From an uncultured Muribaculaceae bacterium (GTDB lineage Bacteria > Bacteroidota > Bacteroidia > Bacteroidales > Muribaculaceae): a stretch of 64,000 bases of DNA. Position 1 is the first letter of the stretch; each line of letters begins with the position of its first letter. This document shows, piece after piece, positions 9,138-17,276 of this stretch. Made by a program: the position numbers and the translations under genes. A model generated the notes under the pieces. That model saw only the letters and a list, made by a program, of their open reading frames with translations. It did no database searches and was not told where the DNA came from. Location of the stretch: the NCBI GenBank assembly GCA_910577465.1, contig CAJTMM010000001.1:108523-172522 (forward strand). Direction: 5' to 3'.

Positions 9138-10220
9138 ATGAAAATTCTGCACGTAATCACATCCCTACGAACTGGCGGAGCCGAGAAACTGATAGTGGAT
9201 TTGCTTCCGCGCTTCAAGCGCAACGGCATTGATGTGGATTTACTACTATTTGACGGAACTGAAACACCTTTCATGCAAATCGCAAAAGCTGAGGGCATCA
9301 ATATTATTAATTTCGGCAAAGGTAGCTCTGTCTACAATCCATTACATGCCATAAGGCTCGCATGGCTTATGCGCAAATATGACATTGTACACACCCACAA
9401 CACCGCATGCCAATTATTTGGAGCATTTGCCTCATTATTTTGCAAGACTAAATTAGTGACCACCGAACACTCTTCATCCAACCGTCGCCGTGGCTCTCGA
9501 TTGCTAAGCATATTGGATCGATGGATGTACAGCCGTTACCATCGTATCATCTGCATTGCACGCCAAACTGAAGAAAACCTACGCAAACATCTCGGCAATA
9601 ACAGGATCAATGACCATATTATTACGATACCAAACGGTGTTGATGTCACAAAATACTCCTCGGCGACACCATCTACCGAACTACGGGACATGTTACCCAA
9701 TGGAGCCAAGGCTATCACCATGGTTGCCGGTTTCCGTTGGGAAAAGGACCAGGATACACTGATAAAGGCCATGCGTTTTTTGCCAGAAACATTCCATCTG
9801 TTTTTAATTGGCCACGGTGTGCGAATAAATGAATGCCGCCTATTGGTCGAAAAAGAATCTGTAACCCACCGCACCCATTTTTTAGGCATACGCTCTGATG
9901 TTCCACAACTACTTCGTGCAAGCGACTATATCGTCATGTCATCGCATTTCGAGGGTATGTCCCTGTCATCCATCGAAGGAATGAGTGCCGGCAAAGCATT
10001 TCTTGCTTCTGATGTCGATGGCCTACGTGAAGTAGTCCAAGGAGTTGGAATTCTATTTCCGCACGGTGATTTTCGACAATTAGCACAGGAAATCATCGCA
10101 CTCGACAACGATTCTGCTTATTACAATCACATAGCAATGTGTTGCCATCGCCGCGCTTCGACATTCGACATTTATATAATGGCCGAAAACTATCTCAATT
10201 TATACTCATCCATTATCTGA
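9138..10220 (+). CDS. Glycosyltransferase family 4
   Basis: GT-B fold glycosyltransferase, 360 aa. It opens with ILHVITSLRTGGAEKLIVDLL; an HTHNTACQLFG segment places a histidine where GT4 enzymes bind the acceptor; FRWEKDQDTLIKAM is the inter-domain junction; SHFEGMSLSSIEGMSAGKAF is the EX7E donor motif. Overall it resembles EpsD/EpsF- or WcaL-like enzymes of exopolysaccharide clusters. It follows the GT2 gene by four bases. Composition is still AT-rich. Donor and linkage cannot be read from the sequence. Confidence 0.92.
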   Translation: MKILHVITSLRTGGAEKLIVDLLPRFKRNGIDVDLLLFDGTETPFMQIAKAEGINIINFGKGSSVYNPLHAIRLAWLMRKYDIVHTHNTACQLFGAFASLFCKTKLVTTEHSSSNRRRGSRLLSILDRWMYSRYHRIICIARQTEENLRKHLGNNRINDHIITIPNGVDVTKYSSATPSTELRDMLPNGAKAITMVAGFRWEKDQDTLIKAMRFLPETFHLFLIGHGVRINECRLLVEKESVTHRTHFLGIRSDVPQLLRASDYIVMSSHFEGMSLSSIEGMSAGKAFLASDVDGLREVVQGVGILFPHGDFRQLAQEIIALDNDSAYYNHIAMCCHRRASTFDIYIMAENYLNLYSSII

Positions 10221-10229
10221 CATTAATCA

Positions 10230-11291
10230 ATGAAAGTATCAATAATCGTTCCTATTTACAATGCAGCTGTATTCTTGCCGCAAACTATACAATCCATTCG
10301 GCAGCAATCTTACCAAGATTTGGAAATCATTCTTGTCAACGATTGTTCCACCGACAACTCTTTAACGATTATCAACGATGCCGCTAATAAGGATAACCGA
10401 ATAATCGTTGTCAATAAAAAAGTCAATGAAGGAGAAGATTATGCTCGATTCTCCGGTTTGGAAAAAGCCACAGGAGATTATATAGCTTTCCTTGATGCCG
10501 ACGATTGGCTTACAAAAGATGCCGTCAAAACCTTGCTTGAAATATCAAACACACATAATGTAGACATTGTGTATGCTAACAATATCCGTGTCTTTTCTCA
10601 AAAATTAAAGATTAACCGCATCAATACTTTTGATTCCCGATATACAGAACGTACTATTTCCGGAAATGAAAAAGACAATCTTTTCATCTCATTTTTTGGT
10701 GTGAATATAGTTCCGGTAACCACGTGGGGAAACTTATACCGACGTAATTTATTCACTGCAGACTTAAAACGTTCCGGACTAAAATTTGGAGCAGACCTTG
10801 CACTCGGTATGCAACTGTACCATAAAGCTAAGTCTATATTCGTCACTTCTACTCCGGTTCTGTATTATCGGTGGGGAGGTGTCACGGCCAAATTCCAACC
10901 CAATTTTATAAATTCAGTAAAAGCTCTGTTTGAACGAAAGCTTGAATTCATAACCCGTCACAATCTAACAAACGAAAAACGCACAGCTGTAATCGAATTG
11001 GCCAACTGCTTGGCAACCCACGTCACACAACTGGCCACATATTATCCAAAGAACCGTGAAGAGAACCTTAAGATTCTCGAAAAGGAATTCCAAGATGCGA
11101 CCTATGATTCATTTGCAAAATACACATCCGACCCATATTTCCAACCCAATGCGCTAAATACCGCATGCATTAACCTTGATTATCGGAACGCCTACGAAAT
11201 TGCCTATAATGATTCACGAAAAATAAAGTCAAGAGTCCGTCTGATAATCAAGAAGGCTAGTTCCGCATTACTTCGCCACATAAAATTATAA
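10230..11291 (+). CDS. Glycosyltransferase family 2
   Basis: GT-A fold glycosyltransferase of 353 aa. MKVSIIVPIYNAAVFLPQTI and EIILVNDCSTDNSL mark the nucleotide-binding half, and YIAFLDADDWLTKDAV the metal-binding acidic motif. The stretch VPVTTWGNLYRRNLF with the following FGADLALGMQLY corresponds to the W-x-K/R-LF and ED region usual in capsular GT2 enzymes. The C-terminal 120 residues are basic and unassigned, probably a membrane- or partner-contacting helix region. It sits nine bases after the preceding stop and nine bases before the next start, in the main operon. Confidence 0.92.
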   Translation: MKVSIIVPIYNAAVFLPQTIQSIRQQSYQDLEIILVNDCSTDNSLTIINDAANKDNRIIVVNKKVNEGEDYARFSGLEKATGDYIAFLDADDWLTKDAVKTLLEISNTHNVDIVYANNIRVFSQKLKINRINTFDSRYTERTISGNEKDNLFISFFGVNIVPVTTWGNLYRRNLFTADLKRSGLKFGADLALGMQLYHKAKSIFVTSTPVLYYRWGGVTAKFQPNFINSVKALFERKLEFITRHNLTNEKRTAVIELANCLATHVTQLATYYPKNREENLKILEKEFQDATYDSFAKYTSDPYFQPNALNTACINLDYRNAYEIAYNDSRKIKSRVRLIIKKASSALLRHIKL

Positions 11292-11299
11292 TTCGATTT

Positions 11300-12424
11300 A
11301 TGGATATCTGCTTCTTTACACACTATCTTCCCAACCCATATATAGGTGAAGTGGAACGTGTCACGTACAATTTGACACAATACTTCAAAGAAAATGGAAT
11401 AAATGTCTATTTTCTAACCACGGGAGGGAAACACCACTCAGGACTGATTCCTACAGAATATAATCTCGACAAACGCGCGGCATTCATCAACGAATTCTTG
11501 AAAAAGAATAATATCCGTATATTAATTGACCAATATATCTCTGAGCCATATCTCCGTCATCCACATATCGATTCAACTATAAAAATCATAGGATGCCACC
11601 ATATAGATATCATTGAAAGACATATATTTCGCTCTTTGCTACAAACTTTTAGTATTAATAACTTAAAGTCCAGTTTGATGAATGTTGCATTTTTATTGAA
11701 TACCCCTCGTCGCAGATTCTACAATAATCGTAAAATCAGCAACTTATTAACAGGTGGAATTGATAGATTGATATATCTGTCAAAGCATTATGTTAACCAC
11801 ATGCAAAAAAAGCACCCTAAAAACAAGAGCTTGTTTTCAGCCATTCCAAATGCTTGTGAAAATCAACTTTCCTCATTATCACCAATTAATTGTAAGAAGA
11901 AACAGATTGTATGGTGCGGACGTATTGTCCACAATCCAAAAAATGTCTTATTTCTAATCAAACTATGGCGAAATTTATCCACTGAATTTACTGATTGGGA
12001 AATGATACTTGTAGGAGACGGTTGTGATCGTCATCTATTGGAGGACAAAATAAAACGATACCGACTCAACCGAATAACAATAACCGGCTACACAGACCCA
12101 TACCCTTATTATCGTGATGCACGCATATTTGTATTCCCATCCTTTTCAGAAGGATTCGGCATGTCCCTTATTGAATCAATGGCTCACTCATGTGTCCCGG
12201 TAGTATTCGACACATCAATGGTTTTTCACGACATCATAGAGCATGGAACCAACGGATTTATTATTCCCGACTACAACGAATCAGAATTCATCGACACGTG
12301 CCGAAAACTCATGAACTCTGATTTATCATCATACGCCGAAAACGCTCGAAAATCAATCAGCCAGTTCTCCATAGACACTGTAGGTAAACAATGGCTTACT
12401 CTTTTTAATGAGATAATCGCTTAA
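11300..12424 (+). CDS. Glycosyltransferase family 4
   Basis: GT-B fold glycosyltransferase, 374 aa, and the tenth transferase counted from the left edge of the locus if the partial gene is included. MDICFFTHYLPNPYIGEVERVTYNL is its own variant of the N-terminal loop, with VERV where GT4 proteins usually have GGAE. The donor half is orthodox: WCGRIVHNPKNVLFLIKL, then FSEGFGMSLIESMAHSCVPV with the EX7E glutamates. TGYTDPYPYYRDARIFVFPS again shows the PYPY motif common to several GT4 proteins here. Very AT-rich. It precedes the frameshifted acyltransferase by eleven bases. Confidence 0.9.
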   Translation: MDICFFTHYLPNPYIGEVERVTYNLTQYFKENGINVYFLTTGGKHHSGLIPTEYNLDKRAAFINEFLKKNNIRILIDQYISEPYLRHPHIDSTIKIIGCHHIDIIERHIFRSLLQTFSINNLKSSLMNVAFLLNTPRRRFYNNRKISNLLTGGIDRLIYLSKHYVNHMQKKHPKNKSLFSAIPNACENQLSSLSPINCKKKQIVWCGRIVHNPKNVLFLIKLWRNLSTEFTDWEMILVGDGCDRHLLEDKIKRYRLNRITITGYTDPYPYYRDARIFVFPSFSEGFGMSLIESMAHSCVPVVFDTSMVFHDIIEHGTNGFIIPDYNESEFIDTCRKLMNSDLSSYAENARKSISQFSIDTVGKQWLTLFNEIIA

Positions 12425-12435
12425 ATTTTAATATT

Positions 12436-13481
12436 ATGGCATCAAATAGAATCGAGTATATCGACGGTCTCAGAGGTTTCACCATAATACTTGTCGTTTA
12501 CAGTCACATAGTGTCATTGCTTACTTCTACCCCCCCCTGTTAAGTAATGTTAATTCAATATTCATTACTTTCCGAATGCCACTATTCTTTTTCATAAGCG
12601 GATATTTCGTTTACAACTATAAATACGACATCGAATTGTTCCGGAAACGCTCCATGAACAGATTAATACGGCAACTATATCCCACAATTGTATTTTGGAT
12701 GCTATTCTGCATTTGCTTTATGGGATGTAAGTTTTCCCTGACCGATGAATACAAATCAGGATACTGGTTCACTTTTGTATCCATAGAGATGTTCTTTCTG
12801 ATTGCACCTCTATTTATAATATTCAGTTCAAAAAAGCTATCCAAATTTATCCAAGTATCCATCTTGATATTAATTGGGATATTGTGTATCGGTATTTTAT
12901 ACATTGCATTAAAGACTGGCTGTGTGCATACTAACGCTATTTGGAAAGGATTCAGTTTATCACTATTATTCTCTTATATGCCATTTCTCTTATTTGGAGC
13001 CGTTTTCAAAATCCAATCACATGCATGGTTAAAATATACCACCCATATTTACACCCTAATATCTGCTATTGCCATATACATATTAGCCAAATTCTATCTA
13101 TTGGGATTTATAGCGACTTTAATCCAAGGATTTACTGGAATTATAATCATACACTACATCTTCTTCCACTTATTCAACATTGATAAGTTCAAACATAGTC
13201 TCTTTTCACAAAAACTGCAGTTCATTGGCAAGAAAACATTAGAAATATATCTTCTGCACTACTTTTTCATTAACATATTAAAACAAATTCCACATATTCC
13301 CCAACAAATATACGGCATCATAAACACCAATTATGAATTACCCCTCTGCCTTTGTCTATCCTTAGCGATAGCGTATATATGCCTTGGTACAATCAAGTTA
13401 ATGAAAAAGTTGAAAATTTACAACCTGCTGTTCCCAAGCACTATTGACCGATTTAAAACAATCTATATACTAAGTAAATAG
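12436..13481 (+). pseudogene. Acyltransferase family 3, frame broken at a C8 tract (possibly phase-variable)
   Basis: Third O-acyltransferase. The ATG at 12436 opens a frame that reads ASNRIEYIDGLRGFTIILVV and YSHIV, with the conserved family histidine, then runs into eight C (12530-12537) and stops at 12541-12543 after 35 codons. The rest of the protein, from FRMPLFFFISGYF to the end, is in the frame entered at about 12545 and would otherwise have to start at the ATG at 12576, without the first helix and its histidine. Adding one C, or removing two, joins both parts into a protein of about 348 aa, the same size as its two paralogues. So the gene is off as assembled. Real slippage, a fixed mutation and a sequencing error cannot be separated from one sequence. 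Confidence 0.8.
12530..12537 (+). repeat. Homopolymeric C8 tract inside the acyltransferase gene
   Basis: Eight consecutive C between TTCTA and TGTTAAG, in a region that is otherwise strongly AT-rich. The tract sits at codons 32-34 of the acyltransferase and is exactly where its frame breaks. Homopolymeric C or G runs of this length are classical slipped-strand sites in surface-antigen genes of other bacteria; that it works this way here is inference. Confidence 0.85.
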
Positions 13482-13512
13482 AATCCATTCACAATTTGGC
13501 ACTTGGATTCCC

Positions 13513-14670
13513 ATGAAAATCATCCGCACATCTACAATTCCTAAATCAATCGATACATTCTGCCGCGGACTGTTACGACAGTTGCAGGATGAGGAAGATA
13601 TGGAAGTGGTAGTGGTATCCTCTCCCGGCCATGAAATGGACGAGATATCTCAGCGCGAAGGTGTAAAAACCATTTCCGTACCTATGCAGCGCCGTATATC
13701 GCCATTCAAAGATTTGCGCAGTCTTTGGCAACTCTACCGTGTGTTCCGGTATGAAAAGCCTGTGATGGTGCATTCCATGACTCCCAAGGCCGGACTGCTG
13801 TCCATGATAGCAGCCTGGATAGCTCGGGTTCCGGTACGATTGCACACATTCACTGGTCTTGTATTTCCGACATCCACAGGGCTACAACGCCACATACTCA
13901 TGCTTACGGACCGTATCACATGCGCATGCGCCACACATATTATCCCGGAGGGAGAAGGCGTGCGTAATGATCTCTTATCCCACCGAATAACAAGGAAACC
14001 CTTACGCGTGCTTGGACATGGCAACATCCGCGGTATAGACCTTTGCCACTTTGACCCCACACTACCCGAAATTAGCAACCTCGCAGCCAATATACGACAG
14101 CCCGACCGACTTACATTCATATTCATCGGTCGCATCGTCGGCGACAAAGGCATCAATGAGCTCATTTCAGCTTTTACACGTCTACACCATGAGCGACCGA
14201 ACACTCGTCTACTTCTCATCGGCGGCTATGAGCCTGAACTTGACCCCATTAATCCCGATACAGAACAGACCATATGCCAACATCCGGCAATAGAAGCAGT
14301 TGGACAGCAACAAGACGTTCGCCCATGGTTAGCGGCATCCAATATATTTGTATTCCCTTCCTATCGCGAAGGATTCCCCAATGTGGTCATTGAAGCAGGA
14401 GCTATGGGATTACCATCAATCGTCACCGACATCAACGGCTCACGGGAGATTATCTCTCATGGCGAGAACGGAGTAATCATTCCGCCACGCAATACCGAAG
14501 CTTTGTACTCAGTAATGCACCAACTTACAGACAATCATGAATTACGTACACTCCTTGCATCTAAAGCCCGCGACATGATCGCTTCCCGCTTCGAGCAAGG
14601 ATTCGTCCGCAACTGTCTAATTGAATATTACAAATCTATACTGCCTACAATAAAACAAAACACCCGGTAA
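13513..14670 (+). CDS. Glycosyltransferase family 4, PglA-like
   Basis: GT-B fold glycosyltransferase, 385 aa. The N-terminal half has the pattern of PglA/CapM-type enzymes: VVVVSSPGHEMDEISQREG, VHSMTPKAGLLSMIAAWIA and RLHTFTGLVFPT. The donor half shows FIGRIVGDKGINELISAF and YREGFPNVVIEAGAMGLPSI with the EX7E glutamates. PglA-like enzymes add the second sugar to the undecaprenyl-linked first sugar, and the next gene encodes a PglC-like initiating transferase, so this is a good candidate for that step. From this gene on, base composition is noticeably less AT-rich than in the preceding 13 kb. Specificity is inferred from context. Confidence 0.9.
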   Translation: MKIIRTSTIPKSIDTFCRGLLRQLQDEEDMEVVVVSSPGHEMDEISQREGVKTISVPMQRRISPFKDLRSLWQLYRVFRYEKPVMVHSMTPKAGLLSMIAAWIARVPVRLHTFTGLVFPTSTGLQRHILMLTDRITCACATHIIPEGEGVRNDLLSHRITRKPLRVLGHGNIRGIDLCHFDPTLPEISNLAANIRQPDRLTFIFIGRIVGDKGINELISAFTRLHHERPNTRLLLIGGYEPELDPINPDTEQTICQHPAIEAVGQQQDVRPWLAASNIFVFPSYREGFPNVVIEAGAMGLPSIVTDINGSREIISHGENGVIIPPRNTEALYSVMHQLTDNHELRTLLASKARDMIASRFEQGFVRNCLIEYYKSILPTIKQNTR

Positions 14671-14696
14671 ATGGGAATTAAAGCCAACATTATCCA

Positions 14697-15311
14697 ATGA
14701 AACCCTATAGTAACTTCTTCAAACGCGCTATTGATATAATAATCGCGTCCGTTGCTTTGATTTTGCTCAGCCCCATTCTGCTGGCAGTAACAATATGGTT
14801 GCATTTTGCCAACAAAGGCGCCGGTGCTTTCTTTTACCAACCACGTCCAGGCAAAGATGCTAAAATATTCAAGGTTGTGAAATTCAAGACCATGACTGAC
14901 GAACGAGATTCTCTTGGCAACCTATTACCGGACGAGAAAAGATTAACCAAAGTAGGACTATTTGTTCGCTCCACATCAATTGATGAATTACCCCAATTGT
15001 GGAACGTCCTAAAGGGCGACATGTCTCTCATAGGTCCACGCCCACTTCTCATACAATATCTGCCGCTATACTCCCCAGAACAAGCACGACGACATGAAGT
15101 CCGCCCGGGAATAACCGGTTGGGCACAATGTCATGGTCGTAATGCCATTTCTTGGAAGAAGAAATTCGAACTTGATGTCTGGTACGTTGACAATATCTCA
15201 TTTATTACCGATTGCAAGGTGATTATTACCACTATACGTAAAGTGATTAAACGCGAGGACATATCTTCCGCCACATCTGTTACTATGGAATTTTTCGACG
15301 GAAACAACTAA
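14697..15311 (+). CDS. Initiating phosphoglycosyl transferase, PglC-like
   Basis: Monotopic phosphoglycosyl transferase of 204 aa that moves a sugar-1-phosphate from UDP-sugar to undecaprenyl phosphate and so starts repeat-unit synthesis. It has one N-terminal re-entrant hydrophobic segment (about residues 13-34, with LLSPILLAV), then the core motifs VVKFKTMTDERD, RSTSIDELPQLWNVLKGDM, IGPRPLL and RPGITGWAQCHGRNAISW. The D-E pair of SIDELPQ corresponds to the catalytic dyad of PglC/WcaJ enzymes. The short length without extra membrane helices matches PglC instead of WbaP. It lies 26 bases after the PglA-like gene. The sugar, probably diNAc-bacillosamine, is inferred from the neighbours. Confidence 0.93.
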   Translation: MKPYSNFFKRAIDIIIASVALILLSPILLAVTIWLHFANKGAGAFFYQPRPGKDAKIFKVVKFKTMTDERDSLGNLLPDEKRLTKVGLFVRSTSIDELPQLWNVLKGDMSLIGPRPLLIQYLPLYSPEQARRHEVRPGITGWAQCHGRNAISWKKKFELDVWYVDNISFITDCKVIITTIRKVIKREDISSATSVTMEFFDGNN

Positions 15312-15321
15312 CTCACCATAT

Positions 15322-15930
15322 ATGTATAAATTTGAGAATATTACGCTATATGGAGCCGGCGGTCACTGCAAGGTTGTACTTGACATTATACGGGCAATGG
15401 GACTGGTCGTAGAAAACATTGTCGATGATAATGCCCTCACTCCGACATTCCTGGGAATCCCACTTACGAAACCGGTCGGAAAATACAATCGAGTAGTTGT
15501 AACAATAGGCAACTGCTCTGTCCGCAAAAAAATAGTATCTGAGATATCAGCCAACGAATATCCGGTAGTCATCCATCCCTCCTCTATCGTTTCGCCACTC
15601 AGCAGTATCGGCTGCGGAACGGTAATAATGCAGGGGGCTATAGTACAGGCTTGTACCGTGATTGGATGTCACTGCATAATAAATACCGGTGCGACCGTTG
15701 ACCACGACGTAACAATGGCCGACTTCGTCCATTGCGCAAGCGGTAGCACCGTATGTGGAGGTGTAAGCATCGGCGAATGCTCATGGATTGGAGCCGGAGC
15801 TGTGATAATCCAAGGTGTCAAGATTGGAAAAAACGTAATGATTGGTGCAGGTGCTGTTGTCATCAGGGACGTTCCTGACGGAGTCACCGTCGTGGGCAAC
15901 CCTGCAAGAATAATCAAACAAACTAATTGA
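15322..15930 (+). CDS. UDP-4-amino-sugar N-acetyltransferase, PglD/NeuD-like
   Basis: Left-handed beta-helix acyltransferase, 202 aa. The N-terminal Rossmann-like part opens ITLYGAGGHCKVVLDIIRAMG, the PglD/NeuD UDP-sugar site. The C-terminal hexapeptide repeats run from about residue 80 (VIHPSSIVSPLSSIGCGTVI) to the end, with VDHDVTMADFVHCASG around the active-site histidine, and end in VVGNPARIIKQ. Family members acetylate UDP-4-amino-4,6-dideoxy sugars with acetyl-CoA. Placed between PglC-like and PglE-like genes, it probably makes UDP-diNAc-bacillosamine or a close relative. The order C-D-E-F matches the pathway in reverse. Confidence 0.92.
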   Translation: MYKFENITLYGAGGHCKVVLDIIRAMGLVVENIVDDNALTPTFLGIPLTKPVGKYNRVVVTIGNCSVRKKIVSEISANEYPVVIHPSSIVSPLSSIGCGTVIMQGAIVQACTVIGCHCIINTGATVDHDVTMADFVHCASGSTVCGGVSIGECSWIGAGAVIIQGVKIGKNVMIGAGAVVIRDVPDGVTVVGNPARIIKQTN

Positions 15931-15949
15931 TAGAAAACATATTTTTACT

Positions 15950-17200
15950 ATGGATAAACGTATTTATCTGTGCCTTGCCCACATGGGAGGGCGCGAAATG
16001 GAGTTCATACAGGAAGCTTTCGATACTAATTGGGTGGTACCTCTCGGTCCCAACGTCAATGGATTTGAAGATGACTTGAAACATTTTTGTGGCGATGACT
16101 GTAAGGAAATCGTGGCGTTGAGTGCCGGTACAGCCGCCGTACATCTCGCACTGCTGGCATGTGGAGTTGGGCCTGGCGATGAGGTCATGGTACAATCATT
16201 CACGTTCTGTGCATCAAGTCATCCTGTGACATACCTCGGTGCTACCCCTGTATTTGTAGATTCGGAACCGGAATCCTGGAACATAGACCCCGAGTTGCTC
16301 GATCGCGCCATAGCCGACCGTATCGCAGTGACAGGGCGTAAACCTAAAGCTATCATTCCGGTATATCTCTACGGAATGCCCGCCCGAATCGACGAAATTA
16401 TAGCTGTTGGACAAAAATACGACATACCGGTGATTGAGGATGCGGCCGAGGGATTCGGCTCTTGTTTCGACTGTCGCGTATGCGGAACCTTCGGACGATA
16501 CGGAGTACTCTCATTCAACGGCAACAAGATGATTACCACATCAGGCGGAGGTGCCCTGATTTGCCCGGACCGGGAAGCCAAGAATGAGATTATGTTTTAC
16601 GCCACACAAGCCCGTGAATCATATCCCTATTACCAACACGAACGTATAGGATACAACTACCGCATGTCCAACATTTGTGCAGGTATAGGCCGTGGACAGA
16701 TGTTCGTGCTTGATGAGCATATAGCCCACCATAAGCACATCCAGGATATGTACCGCACGCTCCTTGCCGATGTTCCCGGAGTCACACTTCACGACAACCC
16801 TTCGGAACGCTACGACTCCAACTTCTGGCTCTGTACCATAACACTCCACCCCGAATTGAAAGTCAAAGGGCAAGACAACGCTTATGCCACCGCCGTATCC
16901 GGAGCCGTAGGTGGGGCTGCAGGAGTGACACACAAAGCATCAGGCACTCACACCGATTGCGAGCCCAATGCCAACGTAGAAGCTATGCGTATGTACCTCG
17001 ATGCGGCAGGCATCGAATCTCGTCCGCTATGGAAACCGATGCACTGTCAACCCGTCTATGCCAAAAATCCCGCCTACATCAACGGTGTAAGCGAATCCTT
17101 ATTCAAGATAGGATTGTGTTTGCCTTCAGGTCCAATGGTTACCGACGACGATGTTCGCTACATTGTCAGCCAGATAAAGAGTGCCATTATACCCGGCTGA
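15950..17200 (+). CDS. PLP sugar aminotransferase, PglE-like (DegT/DnrJ/EryC1 family)
   Basis: Aminotransferase of 416 aa that would aminate C4 of the UDP-4-keto sugar from the PglF-like enzyme, with glutamate as amine donor. VALSAGTAAVHLALLACGVG binds the PLP phosphate, VIEDAAEGFG (161-170) contacts the ring nitrogen, and K193 in SFNGNKMITTSGGG is the Schiff-base lysine. The C-terminal GIESRPLWKPMHCQPVY is typical of PglE. Odd feature: residues about 307-341 form a Gly/Ala/Thr-rich stretch (AYATAVSGAVGGAAG and on) in place of a short loop, making the protein longer than usual. It follows PglD by 19 bases. Confidence 0.93.
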   Translation: MDKRIYLCLAHMGGREMEFIQEAFDTNWVVPLGPNVNGFEDDLKHFCGDDCKEIVALSAGTAAVHLALLACGVGPGDEVMVQSFTFCASSHPVTYLGATPVFVDSEPESWNIDPELLDRAIADRIAVTGRKPKAIIPVYLYGMPARIDEIIAVGQKYDIPVIEDAAEGFGSCFDCRVCGTFGRYGVLSFNGNKMITTSGGGALICPDREAKNEIMFYATQARESYPYYQHERIGYNYRMSNICAGIGRGQMFVLDEHIAHHKHIQDMYRTLLADVPGVTLHDNPSERYDSNFWLCTITLHPELKVKGQDNAYATAVSGAVGGAAGVTHKASGTHTDCEPNANVEAMRMYLDAAGIESRPLWKPMHCQPVYAKNPAYINGVSESLFKIGLCLPSGPMVTDDDVRYIVSQIKSAIIPG

Positions 17201-17225
17201 CGTATTCATATACTCATACTTCAAT

Positions 17226-17255
17226 TATAGGTTAGTAACATATAGGTTAGTCACA
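17226..17255 (+). repeat. Tandem 15-bp repeat upstream of the PglF-like gene
   Basis: Two adjacent copies, TATAGGTTAGTAACA (17226-17240) and TATAGGTTAGTCACA (17241-17255), differ by one base. They fill much of the 76-base gap before the ATG at 17277, one of the longest gaps in this operon. The periodicity could be a binding site for a regulator or simply a local duplication. No Bacteroidetes-type -7 box is seen here. Confidence 0.75.
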
Positions 17256-17276
17256 ATTATTAATGTGTTGTAATTT

